NCBI GenBank assembly: GCA_026122225.1 | Contig: JANEZZ010000793.1 | Location: forward strand, 1,488,001 to 1,552,000 | Length of the DNA stretch: 64,000 bases | Direction: 5' to 3' | Source: Heloderma charlesbogerti | Taxonomy: Eukaryota; Chordata; Lepidosauria; Squamata; Helodermatidae | Part shown: in pieces, positions 38,801 through 49,055 of the stretch | Position numbering within the stretch: the stretch's first letter is position 1 | Layout: every line of letters begins with the position of its first letter | The notes under the pieces: model-generated | Told to the model about the DNA's origin: nothing | Seen by the model: only the letters and a program-made list of their open reading frames with translations | Database searches by the model: none | Made by a program: the position numbers and the translations under genes

Positions 38801-41800
38801 CTAGGTCTGCTTGAGTGAAATAGGTGTTCTTTGCCTACTATATTGCCCATCTTACTATGGACCTCTAGGACTTACTGTCTGGGTTCTATGATCTAGCCCA
38901 CAATAGGCACAAAAACACTTTTCAGTTCTCCTGAGTAAGAAGGGCTATATTTCATCAACAGTCTGTGTCAGGGGTGTTGAACATCTTTCAGTCCAAAGGC
39001 TGAAATTCATTTTGGAGCAGCTCTTGGGGGTCTCATTTCAATGCTGGGCAGGACCAAAGGCAAACAGGGTGAGGCCAAAACCATCCAGCATATTATGACA
39101 AATCTGTCCTTGCCCAGAGACTCTTATGAGATAGAATACCAGTATTCGGGGGCCCTAAGACTACCAAATAAACATTCCCACTCAATTTTCCCCAGCGCAA
39201 GGTGTCACCATGAAATGCAGGTTTTTACTGACTTCTGCGATTAGACACAAGGCCATATTCACACGACAGGCTAAGCCACTCTGCAAATAAGCTACACAGT
39301 AGGAGTTGTTTGTCCAGAAAGGGAAGATCTAGGCTCCCCCTGCTTTTTGCAGTTCCCAGTTGTAGTAACCGTGGCAGTAACTGCTCCAAATGGGAGCTAT
39401 GAAAAGTGGGGGAGCCTAGTTCTCCCCTTTCTGTAGTAGCTGGAGACTTGGGGAAGTGTTGAATGGAAGCAGGACACCAACAAGTGTCAGTTCAACACTT
39501 AAAAGCCAGACGTTCAACTGGCTAAGTGGGCAATATTGTCTGTGTGTCCCCCACCCCAGTGCATCTGCTTCTCCCGAACTTTCCCCCCTTTTTTTACAAC
39601 CTATCACTGTCAATGGTGCACAAATTAGTCTATATGCAGTCTCGTCAATTTTCTTGTATGTTTCCTACAGTACTTTGCTCCCTTTGACAGGTGAAACATA
39701 CAAGGGCATTGACAAGGCAAGGCTATACATATTGGAAAGGCATAAGTGTGCACTTGCGCATTTGCGAAAGATCAACACCATCATCATCATCACAATGAAT
39801 AAAAAAAAATGCAGTCACATTCATGCAAACTTCTGGGGCTGATTTTTTTTTAAAAAAGGGGTTAGTGAACGAGCATTGTTGGTCACTGGGGAGGGAGGCT
39901 TGAGGAGGCATGGGCAGATATGATTGGGAAGAGCAATGGGGGGGGGTTGCCACTCTTACCCAGTGGCTCTGTGCATGATTGCCGCAACCCACGATAAAAA
40001 TGCCCTCCTGGGTTCGGACAACACAACAACCCAGTGTCGTGTGAACCCAGTCTCAGAGTTTTAGTTCAGTAACAACTCTCTGCAACCAAACTTTTGTCTT
40101 TTCTGTCTTTCACTTTTTTCAAGTAGGTCCCTAGTATAGAATAAACCCTAAGCACACAAAGCTGGTACAAACAAAAATCAAAACTTTAAGACACATTTCT
40201 AGAAACAAGGTTTATGAAGAGCAAAACATCATAGTAAATAAGGTGCCTTACCAGTTTTCCCAAATCAAGCAAAGAAAGTGAGTTCTCCCATGGAGAACTG
40301 AAATCTATAATTACTGGACTGCCAAGCATTTTTACACGTGTTCATCTGTTTACATACATTCAGATTTTTGTTTCCTCTTAATACAATGGAAATATCAACA
40401 CATTAGTAAATCTACTCTAAAAATTTGCATCTTCTGGTCTCAAAACCATATTTCTAGCTACAAAAACATGAATGTCAGAAAACATCCTTGATCATCATAA
40501 CATGCAACTGATATGTCAGTGACATGAATCGATTGTCTCAAAATAGTTGTATTGGTGTTTTAGCCTGGAAGACCTGATGCTTCCTGTTTCAAGCATCCCT
40601 TCTTGGGTTGTTAACATTTCTAGTTTATGGCTGTTATTGCTCATGACTTAATACCATTGTGACTCCTTTGATTTACACTATCCTATTTTGACACTAGAAC
40701 CGCCATTGTCGGCTATTTACTACCCTATATTCTGGCACAGATGTTTCCCAGAATGTTAAGTCTCGCAACAAGATTCCCACAGGACTGTACTTGGAAAAAC
40801 ACTTTACTCTTGGCCTAAGGGGCCCAGTTGGGACTGGATGCCGGAATAAAATCATGAAATCCTAATGCAGAATATCCTTTGATCCTTTTGATCATGGAAT
40901 CTCCTTACTTCTTAGCTAGGTCAGGCTGGGCAATATGGGTTCCCATATCTGCCACAATATTTTAGCTTAAAGCTTTTCCTGCCAGTAACTAGACCTCAGG
41001 AGAAGCATTCCAACTTTTTAGAATGGGGGAAAAAACTGCATAAAAGCCAGGAAATGATCAGTGGGTGGGGAAAAGGGGATAAGGGAAAAGAGGTAGGGTT
41101 GTGGTATTCTGGGAACTGTGGAGGGCCAGATTGGGGGATGAGCAGATTTGTCTCCCAGGTCCCCCATATTTGTTTCTGTATCAATGAAATGCCTTAATTT
41201 CACATGTTATGTTTGTCAATTCCATGCCACAAGAAATAACTCAGAAGTAAATTGGGGTTCCCACTGTTAACTACAGAAAAACAAAAATCTATACTTTCAC
41301 AGGTTCTGTGCAGATCTTTATTTTCCACAACCGACAGCAGAAATCCAGTAAACTCACGTTTGTTTGGATTATGGCCACTGCTGTTACACGGAATAAGTCT
41401 ACTAAAGTCAATCACCTGTTCTGCATCCATTTCTCTATCCACATATGGGTCAAAGAGATGATGACGAGTAACCGAGAAAGTGTCAACGTCAGAGACTTTC
41501 ACTGTAGGGACATTCTTCAACTCAACATTCTGAAACATTTGAAAAACATTGCTTTAACAATAGTGATGTTTTCCCAGTTTGTGCTGAACAAAACAAGCTG
41601 TATAGGGCTGCCTACTATATAAGCCTAGCCAGAGGCAGAATGCCCAACCAGAGGCTCCTGTTGAAAATCTGACAGTTCATAGTAGTATTCATGCCAAAGT
41701 TATGTTAATGATCAGGGTGAAACAGATTTAGGAAAAGTCAATCATCATGTTTCTAGGAGGAACTTCACATTTTCATCATATGCCTGTCTGTAATATCATG

Positions 41801-44800
41801 TGAACAGATGTGTGACTGTATTCTTCTAACCATTTCTATGAAAGGTAAAGGGTAAGCATAGTCACATCTGCACAATTAATAATAAACATATAGGGCTTCA
41901 AAGCATTCATAGCAATGCACACACATTATCTCAATCCTTACAAGCACCACTGAGTACGATATGCCAATATTATTACCCCCATAGTGCAGATAAGGAGTGG
42001 AGTCCAAGAAATAATGGTTTGCCAAAAGCTGGCTAGAGAATTTATGACTGAGGTGAGATTTAATTGTGGATTTAATTTCCATCTTACAGTTCGTACTATT
42101 AGCTACTATATTCACTGACCCATTTCAAAAGCTCTCAGAACATTTACCAGGAAAAGAACTCTGACAGGGCTTTTTCAGTGGAGGGCCCACACCATTGGAA
42201 CTCCCCCCTAGGCAGATACATATGGCATCATCACCACTAGCTTTTTTTAAAATAACAACAACCCAAAGACACATTTATTCCAGTCTGCGTTGGGTGCTTA
42301 AAAATCATGAGCTGCTGCTACTGTTCGCTCTCTCTCAGCCTGTTCACACATAACTGTGGCAAATTGTGGACTAATTAACAACTAATCATGGGTTAACTTT
42401 GGATTGTTAAACCCACAAACAATCCAAAGTGTCCAGGTTCACACATCACGCAGTAACCTACGCAATAATCGTAGATTGCATATGCAAAGCTGCAGCACCT
42501 TGTGCTTGTTATGTGCAAACTAGGGCTCTGTGTATGTGCTTGTGTAATTGTAATTTGTATGTTTCATATTTTTGTAATATTGTAAGGTAGCTTGTGAAGG
42601 AAGCATGCCCTGAAAGGCAGATTAATTTTACATACATACATACATACATAAAGCTTCTGTGAAATTAACTGTGATATGCAGTGTTTCAGAGGTAGGAAGA
42701 GCATGGTGTGAAATAAATGCCAAGCGTCAAACTAATTTATTTATTAATTATATTTCTATACTGACCAGAAGTTCAGGCTCTGATTTAAGTTAGTCATGCT
42801 TAAGCCCAGAGGTGGGCAACTTGTGGCTCTGCAGATGTTTTGGCCTACAACTCCCATAAGCCCTAACCAACATAGCCAACAATGAGGGATGACGCAAGTT
42901 ATAGGCCACAAACTGTCCACCCATGTTTAAACCCTCTGAAATTACGCTAGTTGTGAGTGGCAACTAACTTGTTCTACCAATTTCAGTGGACATAAGCACA
43001 ACTAATAATTTCTCATTCTGACCCGTGAGTATAAATTAGGCCATCCCTCTGAACTGGAATGTATCTATAGGTCCATGACAATTCATTAGTTTTAATACTA
43101 ATGTTGAGTTGCATGAACTACTTCACATTATACATCAACTGAACTATATAAAACACAGCAATGAAGATTTATAGCCCCTAACAACACTTCTTTAAAACAT
43201 TCAAAATTCCCTAAGCAAAATGTCATGATAAACCCCTACCCACGTGTCATCTGAATGGATAAAACTGACATGTCTGGGTGGGGAATGCTGAAAGATGTAG
43301 GACATTTTTCTTTTGTAGGACTTTTTTCATAGGATTACACCCTTAAGCTACTTTGGTTTTGTTATTAGGAGGCAAGTCATTTAACAGACATGAGGTCACC
43401 CACTGTTCCTACAATCAACCAACCCATTTCTATCTCCTTTACAATTAACATAAACCACATTTAAATGAATGTGTTACTCAGCATTATGAGTCTTTTAGCA
43501 TCTCTTAAGGTTTCTGTCTCTTTTAAAGTTCAGCATCTTTTAAAGCATCTTCAGGATCTTTTAAATTTTCTGAAAAGAACACTCACTTCAAAGGGATGGG
43601 GAGGAGGTGGAGGCAGGCTTGCAATTTTAGCTGCTCTCTCTTTTTCTACATCGAAGGCATGCTTTCGTGCATTTGCTCTCCTTGTTTAGAAGGAAGAGAG
43701 AACAGTGAGAAATAAGAAATTGAAATCAGGCTTTATGCAAGGCTAAATCAAACAAATAGCAAAACACAATCATCAATATTTTTATTAGCCCCCTATTTAG
43801 TGAAAGTCAATGAAGATCAAACTTCAGAAGGCAGCACAAAGTTCTCCATGTAAATGTAACAATGGTTAAAAAGACTCAGTGAGAACCAGGGAGTATAATG
43901 CAGCTTTGTCAATGTATCTCCTAAAGCATTTTGCATGTTATTTGGCTTTGTTTCCCCATGTTATGTGGTCATCTCAATCCTCATGAAAAGGGAGAAGCTG
44001 GTCTACAGAAACTGTAGCCTGAGACAATACAGAAATAAAATGCTATTAAGACTGCAGTCCTAACTACTTGACAGCAAGTCCCAATAAATTCAGTTGGACA
44101 TACTTCAGAGTATACATGCATAGGATTGGGCCTGGGATACCCAATGCATCATCCATGGCAACAATGCACCTGTAAAGTCATGCACCAGCACCTGTGCAGC
44201 TCTTCCATCTCTGCTCCCTTTGTTGAGTCTTTCGGACTCTCACCTCTCCACTGCTGCCATAGCAACAGCATAGCCCAATGAAAATCCCACTCCTGTATGC
44301 TTCTGACCTTTCCCCTTCCCTCTATGACTGGGCTTTCCTTTCCTCCCCAATGTAGCTTTTATTTTCTTTCTGTTTTCTTTCCTCCTCTCCATGGTTGGGT
44401 TTTCCTTTTCCTTTCCTTCCCCATCCCCTGCTGTTCCAGGGCTTTTCCTTACCCTCACTTAAAGTACCCATTTTGTGGTGGCACCCACAAAAGGTACTCA
44501 AAATGTGCCCAGCTGAGGACCCCTGGATTGGGCTACACGACTATCCTTATACAGCACAAACTGTGCATCTCATCCTTATTGACCCTGTCTCCCTATAGAT
44601 GCCAGGAAGCAGGTTTTTGAAGCCTCAATTTCTTCCGCTGAAAATCTTAAGAAGGAATTTGCTTAAGTAATATACACAAATAGGACTAAAATGAATGTCT
44701 GCGCGAGCCTAATATTCCTCAACTAATTGTATACACTTATTTCAGTAGCTACTTGCAGCCCAATCCACAACCTAATTAAGCCAAGTATTTGAACTGAAGC

Positions 44801-47800
44801 GAAGTCCAGCCTTAATTATTTGAATAGACAAGCTAACGTAAACCACGCTATTTTTTTACATTTTTTGTTTTTAACAGTTGTTTTAAAATGCTGTGATGGC
44901 ACATTAAAAATGTACCTGTTATGTGATTTGTCTTTTTATGGTAACTGCGTTTTGATAAATTGTTAAATGGATTATCTAATATGTTATTTTATTTATTATA
45001 AATTGTATTCTGTATACTGTAAACTAACAGTTTCTTTTTAAAAAAAAAGTTATACTCTTCAGTTTGATGTACAACCACCTGGAATGTAATAAATGGAAAG
45101 GCAGTATATAAACGAAATTGACAATGATAGTGGGTTTGACTCAGCATTTCCTTCTGCCAGTGGTAGCATTCCCTGAGCAGAGTTTTGCTCAGAATGTTCC
45201 TGCTGGTGGAAAGGGGAAGAGATTATTTTTGCCAATCTTCCCCTCCCCCTGCAACCCCAGCACCACTTCCCCTACTGTTCCAGAGGGTCCTCCAACCCTC
45301 TAAAGAAGATTTTGGGGGCTATAGGGTGCTGCAAAGTGAGGGGGACAATCAACAAAAATTACTTCCTCCCTCATACTGCCAGTGGAAATGCTCCACTGGA
45401 TCAGGAGCTTTCCAGGCTTTATTCCTTGGGAGACAAATCCCTGATATAACCCATTAGCTTAATTAAGTTGTTTCTGGGAGACATGTCATTCAACATACAT
45501 TATGTTATTCACTGTCCTAAAACTAGATCTGCAGAAGTCTATTGGATAGGACTGAGCTACAAAGATCTAAACACAACACCAGATCAGCCACAGACTGATG
45601 TGTAGGCTCCGGGCAGGTAACTTAACTTCAGTTATCCATCTATGAAACAGAGTTATAAACACCTACTGCCTACATGATTGTTGTAGGGATCAAATCCTAC
45701 ACACATTTATCTGGGAGTATGTTCCATTCAACATAGTGTGACTTTTGAATAAACATGCTGAGTAAACTGCACTGAATATGTAACACTCCAGGACTCTGTA
45801 GTTTATTTGTAGACGTGTCAAAGATAGTGAAACAGTAATATTCTTCAGAATGCACAACTCACAAGACTCATTAAGGGTTGCATTCAAAGTAGCTTGTGCA
45901 AGCAGAAAGACACTTCCACTCATACACAAGCAGCCCCTTCCTCACTCCAACCATTCCTTCTCCTGCTCCAGCCCCAACTCAAGAGATTTTTCAGGCTGCG
46001 CAGGGGGCTGCGGTGGGTAGGAAAGTACCATAAAGCTTTCACCCACATAACATTGGATGCAACCCTAAATATGTACATATGTCCTAAATATGTCCTTTTC
46101 AGGCATTAAACCAGTGAAGGTTCCATTTTATGTAGAGGCTGCAACTGTTACCATGTTCGCTCCCTCAGCAACTTCTCCTTTTGATTTTTCTGTTCCTTCA
46201 GTGCTTCCTTATGCCTCTTCTCTGCTCTTTGTTTCCTTTCATTTGCCTGCTTTGCCAGTGCCTCCAAATCAGGTTCCTTTGAAATAAAAGGTAACATTTG
46301 TTAAGCAGGTGCCACAAAACTAAATTACTTCTGCCATAATAAATATCCTTCAAACAGGTTACTTTAAAAAAAAGCATAATTTACATCGTGTCCTACACCA
46401 AGGTTATCTAAATCTAGCTTTAGATAAGCCCACAGATTCTAAGACAATATCAGAGTTAATCTCCTGTTCATGCAAATGTCATTGCCAAAAATCTAGACCT
46501 ATCTTTGTTGCAACTTTCTAAGCTATCACGCCCAATCTTAGGAGTGATTTTGTCAGTCCACAAGACAATGCACTGTGGTGCTAGTGCTGGCACAAGGGTG
46601 TGCCTTTCCACTAGGACCTGCCTTACCCCCACTGCTAGCGAAGCAACAGACACCTGTCCTGTAGTACAAGGGTCGTTACACAGCTCTTGAGGGGATGCAG
46701 CAGGGTCACCTCTGATTCTCACATAGCATGCTGTGGGACCATGGGCCCAAAAATGATTTCTCATGTCTGGCAGCTGCACCTCAAAGGGAAGGAGGCTGGG
46801 GCGGCCACAGGAAATGGCATAACATCACTGCCCCAGTCTCCTCCCCTCCCTGCCCCCAGGAACGTCCCCCTTTCCCTGTCTCCACACTCTGTGTTGTGAG
46901 CATGGAGAGGTAGCCAGCACGGTTCTCTCCACGCCGGCTATGAAGGGGATGGGGAGGGGGTGGGGAGCATGGTTTCCTGGCTCTACTCTCCAAGCCCTGT
47001 CTCTGAGCTCAGAGCCAGGAAAGTGAACTATCCTATGCCCCCCAGACGCTGTCTTGGGGGGGGGGCATAGGATTGCTCCCTTGGGTCTTTTCCAACTACT
47101 GGTTTCACTTATTCATGTGGATGTTACGTTTTCCAAACATCAATGACATTAAATACAATATTTTGCAGAGAAAAATGAGGTATTTTTCCTCAACAAATAT
47201 TTTCAACAACAATCTTTCCTTGACAACCAATCTTCTCAAATCCCAGTGTTCTACACAATGTCCTCCCCCGTATCCCTTCTCTTCCTAAGGTTCTAGCAAT
47301 CATAAATTTAAATGGCACTCCTTTGTAATTAGCTACCTTCTCAATATACAAATCATTCACAATTTCAGTTTCACAGTCTAGAATTTAAAATAATTAAAAT
47401 ATCAACAGATTAAGGGCGCAATCCTATGGGGATAGGCAGCTGCCTCCGAACTCGGGAGGGGATCATTCCCCCCGCGCTTCTCCTGCCCTGCATTTGCAGC
47501 TAGACAGCCAATTTAGACAATTTAGAAGGCGGAGTGGGGGAGGATGTTGCCAGATGACACATAGAATGTGACGTACTGGCATTTCTGCCTTCCCCACCCC
47601 CGAAACACCCCATTTTGGCCGCTCCGCACTCCTCTTCGGAGTCTGGAGTGCGGGGCTATTCCGTGCGGCCTGCGAGGCAGTGCAGATGGAGGGGGGAGGT
47701 CAGTTCTCCAGGAAAACCACATATCCTATGGCCATCTAGCCGCTAACTAGCAGCCATAGTATTGCTTCCTAAGTAGCTTAAACAAAACAGACGTTTGCAG

Positions 47801-49017
47801 CATGACTGATCACTCCCATCACTTCGCACCTGCTCAACATTATGTTTCATTTTATTAATTCACATGTTATATGTATGGTCAGGGCTGGCTGGAGAGTGCT
47901 GGAAGTTGTAAGTCTTTTTTCTGGCTAAACATCCGTAGGATTGTGCCCTAAATTAAACTAGAAGAGTCTGACGTTCCAGATATCTTTCTTTACATATATA
48001 TTGATGTGAGAAAATAGCAACACCTGCTAATCTTCTTATGCTTCATTACTACATGATCATACACATTAGTAAAACATAATTATAATTTTAGTTTGGTAAA
48101 TATCTCCAGACAGTCTTTATTGTGATAATATCACAGCAACCATTTACCTACATTTTCCTTTGCCTTTCTATGCCCCTCCCCTAGAGCTCTTAAGCTTGAC
48201 CGATAAAGCTTTTCCAAAGCTTCAATCTTCTCATCTTGTGCTTTCTGCCACTGTGCCTTCAATTCTTCTGCCAACTGATGCAGGTGCTCATCTCTTCGCT
48301 GCTTAACATCTTGCCTTATCTGCAAAGCAATATTCCTCTCCTGCTCCCTAACCTGGTGGGAAAAAATGGTTTGTCAATTATTTTGTAGAACACTCTATCC
48401 TGCTTTCTAGTTGAAATTTTACTGGAATCCATATTTCTCCTATCTAAACCCATTTAGAATATAACTTGTGCTTGGTTTACTGTAGTTCTAAACTGCCATC
48501 TGCAGGAGGGCCAGCAACAACAAGGAAGGAAAATATAGAAGTACAGGTAGCAGCCTGGCTTGCAAAGCACACCCTGAGTCAGCTGCAACGAGGGACAGCT
48601 GCAGTGGGACATGTAGGTGTTGCTCTTGCAGAATATCATTCCACCCAAGAGGCACAGTGGGCAATCTAACAGGAATGGCCCGAGTGCATCCCTAGTTGTG
48701 CCACAATGATTTAATCAGCCTTATAGATAATTCTGCAAACGTTACTAGGTCACATATAATCTTACTAGCTTGCTTGCCCATACACATCTGTGGTCAGACA
48801 TTTAAAGCCTAAAAGAATGAAATGATTCAGGTTAATGAAGCTTCCTTTCCTAGTCCCCCAGATTCTTACTACTAGGGTGAGGAGGAAAGAGCTCAAATGT
48901 TTGGGAATGTCTGTCATAAACATGTGATCAGAAAGTCATTAAAACTATATGAAAGACAGACTTGTCTACAATTAAGTTGGCCTGCAGATTTATGTGTGAA
49001 AATGATATATAGTAACA

Positions 49018-49055
<38 letters not shown>

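Noticed and set aside
49021..49053. CRISPR-like or other array
   Set aside because: It is a simple CA microsatellite; no spaced direct repeats occur anywhere in the window.
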